A DNA stretch of 64,000 nucleotides from Acholoe squamosa (GCA_949317995.1 OX439038.1:4358001-4422000), one strand, 5' to 3'. Counted from the first letter of the stretch, positions 43,276-55,220 are shown. The notes: generated from the letters alone by a model not told the origin. Numbers and translations: made by a program.

Positions 43276-46200
43276 TTATTCTCTGTTTTTCCTTTTAATT
43301 TTAATGCGCTGGGATCTTTTAACGGGCCTGTTATCGTGGTCTCTATCTGAGACAGATCCCTCAGTGTCTGCTTCCGAGGTTCCCCCTTCCCTCCCATAGT
43401 TCTTCAATGATTCTAATATAGCCACTGCTTCTGCCATGGGTACCCGCTGAATTTTCACATCCTGTGGTGCATTGTCCTCTGTCTCTTCTTCCAGCTGCGT
43501 TGAGTTTGGTGGAACAGCTGTGTCCTTTGATGGACAGCTGTCTGTAAGTCCGTCCTGCTGAGACGAGCTCTGTAAGATGCCATCTTCCTGTTGTGGGCTG
43601 TTCTGTATCACTACCTCCATTTGAGGGGGGCTGTGAATGACCTGAACCTCCGGCTGCACTCTGTCCTGTGCTTCAGTATCAACTCCCTCTGATCCCATTA
43701 CTTCGGCGGGTGTAGTGTCTTCCTGGACTAAGACAACCGTAGAAGAGGGCATAACTGAGAAAGAAGGCAACTGGGTCGCGTCAGGCTCGAGACTGGACTG
43801 CCGGTTGACCGCTGAAAAAAAAAATTCCTTTTTTATTTAAAGACTATATATATTTTATAACATTAAGCATAAGAAATGATTTTTAACTGACAGTTTTTCA
43901 ACTTTGCACTTTAATAAGCTCCATGACATTAATTTCTTTCATAATTCTATTTGTAAAAGAAATAAAAATATATGGAAATTTCTTTTTAACGGACCTGTTG
44001 CTGGAATGAGTATTTTATCCGGCTGTTCGGTGGCCTCTTCAGGGGAACAAGTCTGGTAGAGCTTCGGCTGACCATCTAGAAACCAAAGCAATATAATGAA
44101 ACCGGTGTGTCATGACATCTTGAACAATAAAAATAGATATATTGCTGTAATTAAGGGTTAATATTCTATGTCAATTTTTAAAATATATTTACATCCAAGA
44201 TGGCATACCTAAAAAAACATTTTAATGGTGTTTTGCGTATTAAATGTGCTTTTTTTTTAAATGCGTTAAAGATATTTTAATCTACTTACTGACTGGAGGC
44301 TCTGGGTGCGTTAAACTTAATTCCAAATGTTGAGTCCGATGGTCTACGTGGAAATCTCCATTGTCGCGCGAAGGAGGGAACACAGGTTCAGATGGCTGAG
44401 CAGGTGGTTGAGCTGAGTTTGCTGGAAATGGAGTAAATGAAAAGAAATTAAACTGGCTGATTTATTAAGAACCGAATTATTTTTAATAGATGATTTTAAT
44501 GAAATTTTTTTTTCAAGTTCTTTTATTATATTGCTGAACCTGGCCGATAGAACATATTTAATAAGAGAAATAGTGAGAGAGAAATAGATGAGAAATAGTC
44601 ATTGAAAAAAATTAACAAATTACCTTCTAACACTGCCTTTATGAGGTGCTGGCTGTTTATTCTTTCTTGCGCCGCTGTCAAATGAGACAAATTTGATGTC
44701 ACTGCAACTAATACCTTGTCTGTTTTCTCAGCCACCGACAGAGACAGTTCTTGTTCCTTCCTGACCGTGTCAACTGAAATAGAGAGGCTTGCCATATTCT
44801 GGCTTAATGTCGTTACAATGTCATTTAGGTTCACAACAGTCGCATTTATTTTATCATGTGATTTGCTGACCGCTGCAGCAGCCTGAAGTTGTGAATCAGC
44901 TATGTCTCCTGCAGCCTTAAAAATTTGTTTTCCCACATTTTCAAGGCCCTTGGCTAGTTCTACTTCTTTCTTCACACTACGTTCAGCCAATTTCTCCTCT
45001 ACCTCAAGCATAGTATCCCTGAGCGATTTATAATCATCTATGTTGGAATTTTTTATTTGCATTATCCTTTCGTTGTGAGATTTCAATGCTTCCTTCAGGG
45101 CTCGCATATTATCTGAGGCCATGTCAATTAGATTCTTTTTAAGAGCAGCAGACATTTCACGAGAAGCTTTGTTGAAGCTCTCAGTTATACTCTGAGCCAA
45201 GTCTTTTGTTGAGTCTGCTATCTGACCTTGAGTCTGCATAATTTTTTGAACAAGCTTCTCCTGTTCTTCGCCAATTACTTTGTTTGTCTCCTTTACAACA
45301 TCTTTTAGGCTATCTACAAGAGCAAACATTTCTTCCTTCCTCTCCTGGGCTTCTTTTTGTTGTATGGCGTCAGTTTCTTGTATGGGGTCAGTCTTTTGGT
45401 TCTTTTCTCCCTTTTTGGTGTTAGTTTTCTTTTGACTGAAGAGTTCCTTCTTGGATTGAGTTTTCTGGTTAACAGCACGCTCTATTTTCTGTAAAGCAGG
45501 ACTGTTAGGAGTTGTACCTTTGGCTTTGACAGCCAAACGTGGAGAGCACCTTCTTCCGGCCTGAGAGGTGAAAACTGGAGATTCTTTCTCTTTGTTTTGG
45601 TTAGGAGTACTCGTACTGAAAGCTTTATATCCTTCAGGAAACTCTGGTTCATCCTCTTCCAGGTCTGGCAGTGATGCATTTATTATCTTCGAGAAAGAAG
45701 CCGATCTGCGAAGGCGTGGCCTCTTTGCAGGTTGGTCAGATATATGTTCAGTATTTATTTCATATTTATTTACCTCGTTATTTATTTCAGTCCCATCTTC
45801 CATGGAGTATTCTATTTCTTGGATTTCTGTTTCTTTTATATTTTGATGAAGTGTGGGTGGAGCTTGCTCTTGTTGACTTACATGATGCTGGGTTTGCAGC
45901 ATGTCTCCAGGATTTTCTGGCTGATTGCGGACTGAACGTTAAGGGTAATTAACCACAGGCTGCTTTTGTTGTACAGTATGGGTCGGCTGTGGGTGTGAGC
46001 TTCCACTCTGCTGTTGGTACGAAGGAACTCCCTGCTGTTGGTACGAAGGACCTCCCTGCTGTTGGTGAGAGCTCCCACCCTGCTGTTGGTACAAAGGACG
46101 TGCCTGCTGTTGGCGTGAGCTACTACCTGGCTGCTGGTAGGACGGACCTCCCTGCTGTTGGCGTGAGCTACCACCTGGCTGCTGGTAGGACGGACCTCCC

Positions 46201-49200
46201 TGCTGTTGGCGTGAGCTACCACCTGGCTGTTGGTGTGAGCTACTACATGGCTCTTGGTAAGACGGACGTGCCAGCTGTTCATGTGAGGGACCTGCCTGCT
46301 GGTGGTGTGAGGAAGTAGGCCAATTAAAGTTAACATTTTCAGGGTCCATGTTACCTGGAGATTGATCCTGCCTGAAGTTTACTCTTTGGATATTAGTATT
46401 TTTATTTTGCCCAGTGTTAGAATTTTTATTTTCTTGTAGTCTGGCACGGTTTTTCTCCTGAAGCCTGCACACCTCAGCCAAAAGGTCGTCCTTAGTTCTG
46501 CCTGAAGGTAAAAGGGATACAACACTTGTGTCTGGGGTCTTCTTTTGCTCTGCCTTTTTAACCCTGGTATTGAAAGAGTCAACAATGTGAAGAAGAGTAC
46601 CAGAGTTTACTCGGGGCTTCGCAAGAAGTTGTTGTGATGTCGCATTGGATAGGTAATTTGGGTTAGTCTGTGTGATGTTATCCTCTCTGTTCACTTCTTC
46701 CTGGAAGTTGGAAGAAATGACAGGGTTGTAGTTCTCTTGGTAAGAACGGTGCTCTGCAGGGGTCATGTTCCTCTCCATTTCTGCTTCCACCCTAACCGCT
46801 TGCTCTTTATTAACAAAGGGCTCTGCAATAAAAAATAGGTGACAATGCATAAAGCTATAAAATAATTATATCCAAGCCTAAAACAGTTATTTCAGTGTAA
46901 ACTTAACTTAAAAAATTCACGGTTTTACCTGTTCAATAAAGAAGCACATATTTGGGAAAAGCTAGGAATTATTCTTGGTGAACAGAAAAATTGATTCCAT
47001 GTTCTTACTTACCTCCACCTTCTAGGCTTTCTACCAATTGACCTTCTAGTGCCACTTCCAGGGCCTTAGAAGGCATACTAAGGGCCGCATAGTCCTCTCG
47101 CTCTTCTCTGTCCGGGTCATAGCAAGACCAAGGCCTGTCCTTTCGATCTCCGCCCTTCAGGTTGGGGGGCTGCATTCCTGGTATGCCTGCAGAAAAAGTT
47201 AGTGAAACACATGTTACTAATGAAATCATTTATATATGAACCATATTTTATAAGTTCGAAAAAATGCCTCTTATATACTGAAGTATCTTTGAATACCTAC
47301 TTAAAGAATAGAAAAATACAAGTAAATATAGGTCAGATTTATTTACCTAAAATTACTTCGTTACCGGAGTAATCACAGATCGCCTGTTCCAGCTCATCAA
47401 GGTAGTCCTCTGCGTCCCTCTGACCGCTGCCGGTCTTGTATTTGTTGTCTATCATCTGTCTCTGTAAGTACAAATGTGCTTCAGTTATTTCAAACAGCCT
47501 TAGAAAGACAGAAAAGAAGCAGATGGATTTTAATATTTAAACGACTATATGTCCCACCCATATCGAAAATCCAAAAAAGACTACATGAAATAATAATTTA
47601 TTCAGGATGTGGAGAAAAAAAATTTTCATTTACCTTGCGTCTAGCGTCTTGGCCGAAATAATTTAACTTGTCCTTGCACTGAGGTATGGATCTGTAACGC
47701 TTCCCGTTAGCCATCACGTACTCTGAAGAAGTAATTCATCGTAGGAAATTAAAAGAATATCCATCTCATGTGTTACATAGACACAGAACATTACAATTAT
47801 TTACAAGATAATATGCATTAAAATATATATATGGATTGAAATATACTTTTCTGTATTAAGTTCTATTAAGTTCTAGAGAGAGAGAAAAGGTGTTTCTAAT
47901 ATTAAACATTTTTAATAGGTTAAATATATTTATGAACAAAAACAAAAAACGAGACTATTTTATACCTTGTAATTCTTTCCAAGCTAATTCCTTGAGCACT
48001 GCGCCGTCAGTGGGGTGCTTGAAACGGCCTTTCAAAACCACTTTAAGGTGGTTTGCCCCAAATATGAGAGGCCTCAGTTCGTTCGCTTTCCAGTGTACGC
48101 CCTTCATCTGCTGCTCTAGTTGGGCCAGAGCCTGTGGGTCAGTGGGGAGAATAACTCGGCCCGTGACTGGGTCCAGAGACAAGCTGACCATGCTTTTGTT
48201 CAGATTAAGGGACCGATCCGATGAGGAAGGACCAGGTGGGACTGTTTCAGAACTGGTAGCACTGGATCCTTGGACTTCACCGACTGCAGAAGACACTGCC
48301 TGCATAGCCTCTGTGAGCCCTGGAATGTTAGAAGATGACTGTGGAATGACCTGAGTGAGCGCTCTAACAGCTGCTGTTAGTCCTTCAAAGTTTTGAACAT
48401 TAGCAGCAGGGACAGCCCGCCCTTTCCCTTTACCTCGGTAAGAAGAGGAATTAGACCCACGAGGTCTTCCCCTTCCTCGCCCTCGACCCCTCGAGGAACT
48501 TCCTCTAGTGGGCTCTGGCAATATATATGTGGGATCAGTTTGTTCACAGTCTGGAGTCTCTGGGTATATGTACCGCCGTTTCTCCGGCGGAGGGAAGTGA
48601 CTTTGATGTTCTCTACTTGGGGCCATTCCTTTTTGCCGGCGTGCTGACAGATCTGCTCTCTGACGTTCCATTGTGTGTAGGTGTGACATATAACTGATGG
48701 CTTGATCCCCTGCGTCACCAGAGAAATTTTCGGGTCGAGTGTCATCATAGAATTCATCGTCATATGGTTCTCCATAATTGGGGTCAGCAAACTAGGTGAA
48801 AAGAAAGAACAACCGGTCTTTAGTTCACTTTTAATAAAGTATTCTTAGAAAGACGAATATATAATTTGCATTGGATTTTTTTACAGTGTACTTATTGGAC
48901 ATACAATTTTTATTTATATGAATAAGGAAAAGAGGTCAAATATAGTGAAAACATAACTTATTTATATTAATTTCTAAGATTTCAGGGCCTACTTTAATCT
49001 GAGGCTAGGGGCTGTCTGCTAGAGACCCACACCCTTAGCAAGGGAAAAAATTTTTCCTTTTACCTTGTAACATGCAAAAGTGCCAAAAAGTATGAGAAGG
49101 GGGGGAGGGGGAGGCTGAAAAAAGGGCCAAGAAGAGTGGTCTATACTGAAAAAGGGCTTAAAAAAATAAAGGTCAGGGTAGTCCATTTTTTAACCCGATA

Positions 49201-49560
49201 ATTTTTTGGTTCAGCAGATTCCTTCTCCCCCCCCCCTTTTTTTATTGTTCCCCAAAAAAATTACTTGACAGCTATTCACACGTCACAATCCCATGTTATT
49301 ACAAGTTGATTGTTTCAGTTCATTGTCAGAAATAGGTAGGGTTGGTGAAAGGACCTTGAAAAAAAGGGCGCCAACTACACCAGGCCAGAAAGTAAACTGA
49401 TGTTAACCGGCGTCATGAAAACCGATGTTTCTAAGTACGTAATCTAATTAAAAAAAAGCATGTCATATACTATGCACACACAGGAAGAGACAGGAGACAC
49501 AGGCCTTTCATTTAATAGTTTGATGGTTGTGTTACTCACCCTCTTTTCTCCACGATTCAT
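43276..49560 (-). CDS. Harbinger Myb/SANT-type DNA-binding protein, unusually large, 9 exons, one internal stop
   Basis: Exons on the minus strand: 49540-49560, 48-kb exon 47966-48791, 47634-47722, 47347-47461, 47013-47186, 44624-46822, 44290-44421, 43995-44075, 43276-43811. All junctions are in phase and the total is 1391 codons including the stop. One in-frame TAA (45939-45941) interrupts the large exon and would leave a 702-residue product. The Myb/SANT-like module spans exons 2-4 (ANELRPLIFGANHL, LAWKELQ, RYRSIPQCKDKLNYF). An AT-hook-like GRGRGRGRPRG lies earlier. The large exon encodes tandem Gln/Ser/Gly repeats (SSRQQQGGPSYQQPGG type) and then a long coiled coil. The family partner of the transposase is usually far shorter. 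The donor after 43995 (GTCCGT) is weak. Confidence 0.75.
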
Positions 49561-49726
49561 GATTTTTCTCGGTGTACAACTCGAAAAAGTTGACACCGGA
49601 AGAGAATGGCGAACACGGGGAAGACCTTCCGGTGATGACGTAGGACTGAGATCCCGCAGGGATTCCCCTCTTTTCTCGCGTGATGGCAGGGTTCTCCCTA
49701 TTTTTTCAGTAGGGCAGGACAGAACG

Positions 49727-49795
49727 CGGACCCAAACACGGACATGAACACGGAGGTCCGCGTTCAGGTCCGCGTTGAGGGCCACGTTTAATAAA
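49727..49795. repeat. Right subterminal CGCGGAC repeats of the Harbinger element
   Basis: Tandem words such as GAACGCGGACCTGAACGCGG, read on the minus strand, end near CAACGCGG and GGCCAC. They mirror the repeats at the left end and mark the right terminus. Confidence 0.55.
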
Positions 49796-49805
49796 ATCAT
49801 GTAAT

Positions 49806-50162
49806 ATTAGCCGGACGGAAATAATTAGGCGAACTTATACACCTTTGAAAATAAAAATAAATATGGAATTTTTTTATTCCGGGTTAGGAGTCCATGTTTA
49901 TATATTTACTATTAAATGGGGAAAAACAGGGCCCAGGCAGCTGTATGCATGTTATGAAAAAACATATCAGCATAGAACAAACAAGAATAGGATAAGACAT
50001 AACAGTACTTATTAATCCGGACATGAGACAATACATAAGAAAAATGCATATAAATTGATGTGATATTATAGTATGGATATTTTTTCCTTTTTTCACTTTT
50101 AACATAATGGTATGGTTTTTTTAATGACTATATATATATATATATTTATTTTTTATTTTTTC
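49806..50162. other. Viral intergenic sequence right of the Harbinger element
   Basis: AT-rich, no gene. It contains CCGGACATGAGACA at 50017-50030, resembling the word left of the Harbinger insertion. A hydrophobic 73-codon minus-strand frame at 49884-50105 is not convincing. Confidence 0.4.
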
Positions 50163-50481
50163 TTAAGATTTTACAGACAAGATATTTTTCCATAAAGAAA
50201 GATATTCTTTCACTTTCTCCTTGTCTTCTTCTGTGTATCTTTCTAGATATATAGGATTTATGTCTAAAAGTTCTAAAGCAACTTCTTCATCTAACATATG
50301 ATGTACATTTATTTCTTCTACCATCAAATCTCGTTCTGCATGACAAGCTATCATATCTAATATACTTTCAATCAAAGCAAATTTTTCCATGTTGTTACCT
50401 TTCCAGTACTGCGGATGGTGATCATTTTCATCGTAGTGAGAGCCATTTCCCAACAGAATTTTTCTTCTAAATTTTTAGGTC
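50163..50481 (-). pseudogene. DUF5662-like viral gene, C-terminal fragment
   Basis: This minus-strand frame contains YDENDHHPQYWKG and a helix starting MEKFALIESILDMIA, then a C-terminal helix with RYTEEDKEKVKEYLSLW. That is the pattern of DUF5662 proteins found in large DNA viruses and phages (from memory of the family). The N-terminal half with the HDLSK motif lies at 55891-56201, on the other side of the Copia element. After allowing for the Copia insertion and its target duplication, the two halves are still in different frames near 50430, so there is also a frameshift. Function of the family is unknown. Confidence 0.6.
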
Positions 50482-50486
50482 CAGTT
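50482..50486. repeat. Target-site duplication of the Copia element (left)
   Basis: CAGTT directly before the element, repeated at 55886-55890 directly after it. Confidence 0.85.
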
Positions 50487-50763
50487 TATAGCTGTGGTAG
50501 AGGAAGGAACACAGAGATGTTGCCTCTGCTGTGGTCTTCAAAGTTGTGAGACAGATTTATTGTTGGACAAAAAGCACATTGACTTCTGAGCATGCTCAGA
50601 CTGTAACCAACAGGTTCTGATGTAGTAAAAGTATTTAGCTACATAACACTAGGGGGAGACACCTATAGTGAGGTAATAGTTCATAGTGTGACCACTAGGG
50701 GACACCACTGTTTAGACAGTCTCTTAGAGTTTGGCATATATATAGGAAACGTTATATTCAACA
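50487..50763 (-). repeat. 3' LTR of the Copia element (277 bp)
   Basis: On the minus strand it reads TGTTGAATATAACG... and ends CCACAGCTATA. I found no difference from the copy at 55609-55885 by eye. Confidence 0.92.
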
Positions 50764-50776
50764 CTCCTTCTCGGTT
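50764..50776 (-). promoter_or_regulatory. Polypurine tract of the Copia element
   Basis: The minus strand reads CCGAGAAGGAG directly before the 3' LTR start TGTTGAATAT. Confidence 0.6.
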
Positions 50777-50977
50777 CTTATATATAAATATAATGTTCTC
50801 ATATGAATTGTCTTTCACATCATAAATGAAAAAATAATAATGATAATAATTACAAGATATGAAAGTAGAAACTTCATAGACTAAGCTTTTAACTTTAGTA
50901 GCAGAAATGTCTTGTAAATTTGAGAGGAGCGGTTACTAGCACGTGCACTCTCTCACCCAACTTTACCTTGGGTGCAA

Positions 50978-53900
50978 CTAATCTGATACTCTAAGAAGCT
51001 TTGTAAGCTTCTGATGCTTTTCTTTGGATAAGCCTTTAGTCAGCACATCAGCTGGCATTTCTGTAGTTGGCAGATATTGCAGCTTCACAGTTCCCTTCAG
51101 TATTTCACCACGTATGTAGTGATACTTGATTTCAATATGCTTGGTACGTCCGTGAAACTGTGGATTCTTTGCCATTGCTATGGCTGACTGACTGTCATCG
51201 AAGATGGAGGTTGCTTCTGTAATAGGGCCATCCAGTTCCTTCAAGAGCTGTCGTAGCCAAACTGCTTCTTGTGCTGCAGATGCCAATGCTACATACTCGG
51301 CTTCTGCTGTTGATAGAGCTACACAAGACTGTTTCTTACTCCTCCAGCTTATGGGAGCTTCAGCCAGTGTGAAGGCATATCCAGATGTAGATTTCCGATC
51401 ACTTTGATCACCTGCCCAATCTGCGTCACAATAGCCTATCATTCCTTCTTCAGAATTTCTACTGTACTGAATACCATGACTACTGGTTCCTTTAAGGTAT
51501 CGCATAATGCGTTTCACAGCTTTCCAGTGTTGTTCTGAAGGGTGACTGTTGTATTTAGCCACTTGATTGACGGCAAATGTAATGTCAGGTCTTGTCCAAT
51601 TGGACAAATACAGCAGGCTTCCAACTGCTGACTGATACAGTACCGGATCAACAGAGCTGTCATCATCACCTACAGAGCTTGTCAGTCTAACAGACGGATC
51701 AACTGGGGTTGACACTGGTTTGGCTTCCTGCATGCCAAACTTCTCAAGGATCCTGGACGTGTATCCAGGCTGACTTATCCATATGCTCTCAGGTGTCTGT
51801 CTGATCTGAACTCCTAGGAAGGTGTTCAGTTCACCCAAGTCTTTGACATCAAACTTCTTTGAGATGTTCTTCTTGACTTTCACCATCGTAGCTGGATTCT
51901 CTGTTGCTATGATAATATCATCCACATAGACAGCTACGATTACTGTTTCATCTTCTTTACCTGTGTAGATGCATGGATCTGCTGTTGACTTGAGACCAAT
52001 ACTTTTGAGATGGTTGTCAAGTGTTATATTCCAGCACCTTGGTGACTGTTTAAGTCCATACAGGCTTTTCTTGAGCTTGCAGACTAAATGTTCTTCACCT
52101 TTCTTAACAAAACCCTTAGGTTGTTTTACAAACACCTCTTCCTCAAGTGTTCCATTTAGGAATGCTGTAGTGACGTCCATTTGGTGAAGTAGAAGGTTCT
52201 TCTTTGCAGCTACAGCAAGCAGTGCACGAACTGACTCTGTTCTTACAACAGGGCAAAATGTCTCATCATAATCTAGACCATATTTTTGATTGTACCCTTG
52301 TGCCACAAGCCTAGCCTTGTACCGCTCTATGGTTCCATCAGGACTAAGCTTGGTTTTGAACACCCACTTGCTGCCCACAGTTTTTCTACCTTCAGGGAGT
52401 TTGACTAAGTCCCAAACATCATGCTTCTGCAATGATTCAATTTCTTTTTCCATGGCTGCTTGCCACTTTTCCTTGTCCATTGCCATGGCTTCCTTGTAGC
52501 TAGCTGGGTCCTTCACATCTGAAATCATGACCCACTCGCCATAGTAGTCTGGTTGCTTTTTCGGACGGCTCGACCTCCTGGGCTGAAAGTTATCATGAAG
52601 GTCAGGATTCTCAATGGGAACCTCCTGCGGCACTTCAACTTGAGCGTCCACTGGAGCTTGAGCTTGAACCTCATCTGCTTCTTCCTTGACTTCCGATGAT
52701 TCTATGATGACATGGTGACTTCCTTCTTCAGTCTCATCTAGACTATCTTCATCAAATATAACATCCCGACTATATAAAGCTTTCTTGTGGTTCATGTCAT
52801 AAAGACGATATCCCTTGACATTGTCTCCATAACCAAGGAAGATGCACCTTCTGGATTTTGAGTCAAGCTTACTACGCTCATCTTTTGGGATGTGTGCATA
52901 GCATGTCACTCCAAAAGGTCTCAGGTTAGCAACATCAGGCTTCTTTTCTTTGAAAGCCTCAAATGGTGTCATATCCGGAACAGCTGAAGTTGGACTACGA
53001 TTTCTCAAATAAACTGCTGTTGACATCGCTTCTGCCCAAAAGGACCTGGACATATCTCCTAACATAGCTCGCCCCATCTCTACCAAGGTACGATTCATTC
53101 GTTCCGCTACACCATTTTGTTCAGGATTCTTTGGGACGGTTAGCTCATGTCGTATTCCCTCCTTCTTGAGGTATTTCTTGAACTTGTTAGAAGTATATTC
53201 ACCACCATTGTCGGTTCTTAACGTCTTTACCTTCTGACCAGTCTCCTTCTCAACCAAAGCCTTCCATTCAAGGAATTTGTCGAACACCTGATCTTTGGTT
53301 TTCAGGAAGTAGATCCAAGTATATCTGGTCTTGTCGTCAATGAAGGTCAAGAAGTAGTCAGCACCACCAAGTGACGAGGTCTTCATCTTACCACAAACAT
53401 CACTATGTACAAGACCTAAGCGTTCATTGCTTCTTGTACCCCCATCTTTTGGGAACGGAGTTCTGTGGTTCTTTGCTTCAGCACAAGGCTCACAAAAACT
53501 CAACTTCTTGGATGAATCATACTTGAAACCTTTCACCATACCATCCCGGGCCAACTTTTTCAGGGAGTCCTCATTTAGATGGCCATAACGTCTATGCCAT
53601 GTGTCCTCATGCTGGGTTGTCGCAACAGAATGAGACAAACAATCAACATAGTACAACGATCCTGTTCTAACGGCAGCTAACACAACGTGGCCATCGGGCT
53701 TCTCTATACGACACTGATTGTCCACAAATACAGTCTGTAACCCAGCTTCACTTGCCTTCGAGACACTAACCAAGTTGTACGCTAGGTCTGGAACATACAA
53801 TACATCCTTAAGCACACACTCTTTCATAATACCGGATAAGTTCAACTTCACAATCCCAACACCAATAGCCTGCAACCCATGACCATCACCGAGAGTGACG

Positions 53901-54886
53901 TCAGATGCTCTGGTGTTGTGCAGCTCACTAAAGAGCTCCTTATCATTGCACATATGAGCTGTTGCTCCTGAATCTACTATCCAATTATGTCCACCTCCTA
54001 CAGAGGTCGAGAGTGCATGCTGTGCAATGAAACAAGAGGAGTCGTTATCATCAATGGAACTTGCTTGGTTAGCCTTCTGTCTACCATGAGTATATCTTCC
54101 TCCTCCTGGCTCCTTCTGAGCCTTCTGAAGAAGCTTTGGACAGTTCTTCTTATAATGACCAGGCTTTTTACAGTAGTAGCATATACCACTTTTGCTCTTA
54201 CCACTGCTGCTATCACCACTGTTGGTCTTACCACCACTGCCATTACCACTGCTCTTACCACTATTTCTCTTACCTACACTGCGTGATGCTAAAGCAAAAC
54301 CTTCCTCTGACCTATCCTTTATCTTACGTTCCTCATGTCTGAGTCGCTCTGTAACTATCTCCATGGATGGCACTCTATCAAGGGATTCAAATGCAGTTGT
54401 TAACATGTCAAAATCTTCTGGCAAACTTGCTAACAAATGGATCACACGGTCCTCTTCATCGAGCTTATCCCCAACTATTGAAAGTTCGTTGAAAATTTCT
54501 GTCATTACTCTAATGTGCTCATCAACCGACTGTCCTTCTGCTAATTGCATCGAGTAAAGTTTGCGACGCAGCACAAGTTTGTTCGCCCATGACTTTTTCT
54601 GGAACTGATTCCCCAAACAGTCCCAGACGACTTTGGGATCTTCTGGGTCCTCCCCAAGAATATACAATAGGGTTGGGTCAACTGATAAAACCAAGTGTGC
54701 ACAGGCCTGGTCTTTACGTTGCATAAACTTACGAAGGTTATCTGGTTGATCTGCTGGTGGTGCTGTCTCTGTGCCAGCAACTATACCCCATAAAGCATCT
54801 CGTTTCAACAACATTTTCGCTTGGACCTTCCATGTGGCATAATTAGGCCCTTTCAATGGCACTATTTCAAACTTCTTGGTAGCCAT
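50978..54886 (-). CDS. Copia Gag-Pol polyprotein
   Basis: One frame of 1302 codons, counted from the ATG at 54886 (MATKKFEIVPLKGPNYATWK). The frame is open further up to 54994, but this Met begins the conserved gag region. Order of domains: gag; CCHC knuckle CYYCKKPGHYKKNC (about 54170); protease WIVDSGATAHM (about 53970); GAG-pre-integrase zinc motif (HRRYGHL...CEPC); integrase core with HSDVCG, RTDNGGEY and NGVAERMNRT; reverse transcriptase with YVDDIIIA (about 51930); RNase H with GYCDADWAGD and STAEAEY; C-terminal LPTTEMPADVLTKGL. Integrase before RT is diagnostic for Copia. There are no stops or frameshifts and all catalytic residues are visible. Confidence 0.95.
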   Translation of the reverse strand: MATKKFEIVPLKGPNYATWKVQAKMLLKRDALWGIVAGTETAPPADQPDNLRKFMQRKDQACAHLVLSVDPTLLYILGEDPEDPKVVWDCLGNQFQKKSWANKLVLRRKLYSMQLAEGQSVDEHIRVMTEIFNELSIVGDKLDEEDRVIHLLASLPEDFDMLTTAFESLDRVPSMEIVTERLRHEERKIKDRSEEGFALASRSVGKRNSGKSSGNGSGGKTNSGDSSSGKSKSGICYYCKKPGHYKKNCPKLLQKAQKEPGGGRYTHGRQKANQASSIDDNDSSCFIAQHALSTSVGGGHNWIVDSGATAHMCNDKELFSELHNTRASDVTLGDGHGLQAIGVGIVKLNLSGIMKECVLKDVLYVPDLAYNLVSVSKASEAGLQTVFVDNQCRIEKPDGHVVLAAVRTGSLYYVDCLSHSVATTQHEDTWHRRYGHLNEDSLKKLARDGMVKGFKYDSSKKLSFCEPCAEAKNHRTPFPKDGGTRSNERLGLVHSDVCGKMKTSSLGGADYFLTFIDDKTRYTWIYFLKTKDQVFDKFLEWKALVEKETGQKVKTLRTDNGGEYTSNKFKKYLKKEGIRHELTVPKNPEQNGVAERMNRTLVEMGRAMLGDMSRSFWAEAMSTAVYLRNRSPTSAVPDMTPFEAFKEKKPDVANLRPFGVTCYAHIPKDERSKLDSKSRRCIFLGYGDNVKGYRLYDMNHKKALYSRDVIFDEDSLDETEEGSHHVIIESSEVKEEADEVQAQAPVDAQVEVPQEVPIENPDLHDNFQPRRSSRPKKQPDYYGEWVMISDVKDPASYKEAMAMDKEKWQAAMEKEIESLQKHDVWDLVKLPEGRKTVGSKWVFKTKLSPDGTIERYKARLVAQGYNQKYGLDYDETFCPVVRTESVRALLAVAAKKNLLLHQMDVTTAFLNGTLEEEVFVKQPKGFVKKGEEHLVCKLKKSLYGLKQSPRCWNITLDNHLKSIGLKSTADPCIYTGKEDETVIVAVYVDDIIIATENPATMVKVKKNISKKFDVKDLGELNTFLGVQIRQTPESIWISQPGYTSRILEKFGMQEAKPVSTPVDPSVRLTSSVGDDDSSVDPVLYQSAVGSLLYLSNWTRPDITFAVNQVAKYNSHPSEQHWKAVKRIMRYLKGTSSHGIQYSRNSEEGMIGYCDADWAGDQSDRKSTSGYAFTLAEAPISWRSKKQSCVALSTAEAEYVALASAAQEAVWLRQLLKELDGPITEATSIFDDSQSAIAMAKNPQFHGRTKHIEIKYHYIRGEILKGTVKLQYLPTTEMPADVLTKGLSKEKHQKLTKLLRVSD

Positions 54887-55220
54887 TTTGAAACTTGAAT
54901 TTACCAAAACAATTTCAAAAAGCAAGGGCAAAAGTCTCAAAACTGTCACTATGTAGTACGGAAGGCCAAACATAAATGCTAAATGTCTAGACAACCAGTG
55001 TGTGGTAAAGCAATGTCATGTTGAAGGTCACTGAGTGGTAGAGCCAAAAAGACCAAAGTCTCAAAAATGCAGTGTGGTAAACCAATAAATGTTACAATGT
55101 CCAAATGTCACTAAGTGGTAAAGCAAAATATCTCAAAACTAGCACTGTGTGCTAGGCTCACAACTAAACAGGCAAATGTCACTGAAAGTACTGTCACTGT
55201 GCAATGTCACTGTGCACTGA

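Larger units (their letters stand above)
40240..49805. mobile_element. PIF/Harbinger DNA transposon with two convergent genes
   Basis: A DDE transposase on the plus strand and a Myb/SANT-type gene on the minus strand converge between GC-rich, CGCGGAC-repeat ends. This is the two-gene organisation of PIF/Harbinger elements (family knowledge). The ends share GGCC...TCAACGCGG in inverted orientation (left about 40269-40294; right about 49771-49787) and the 20-mer AACGCGGACCTCCGTGTTCA (40357-40376; inverted at 49745-49764). The exact terminal bases and the expected 3-bp TWA target duplication could not be fixed. Flanking sequences on both sides belong to the viral remnant, so this is an insertion into it. 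Confidence 0.8.

Noticed and set aside
45939..45941. TAA read as the natural end of the Harbinger Myb/SANT gene
   Set aside because: The same frame continues for a further 435 codons after the stop with similar composition, and all later exons join in phase, so an internal lesion is more likely. The alternative is kept as a caveat.
49884..50105. 73-codon hydrophobic minus-strand frame
   Set aside because: Low-complexity AT-rich translation between insertions, with no conserved pattern; it could be chance.
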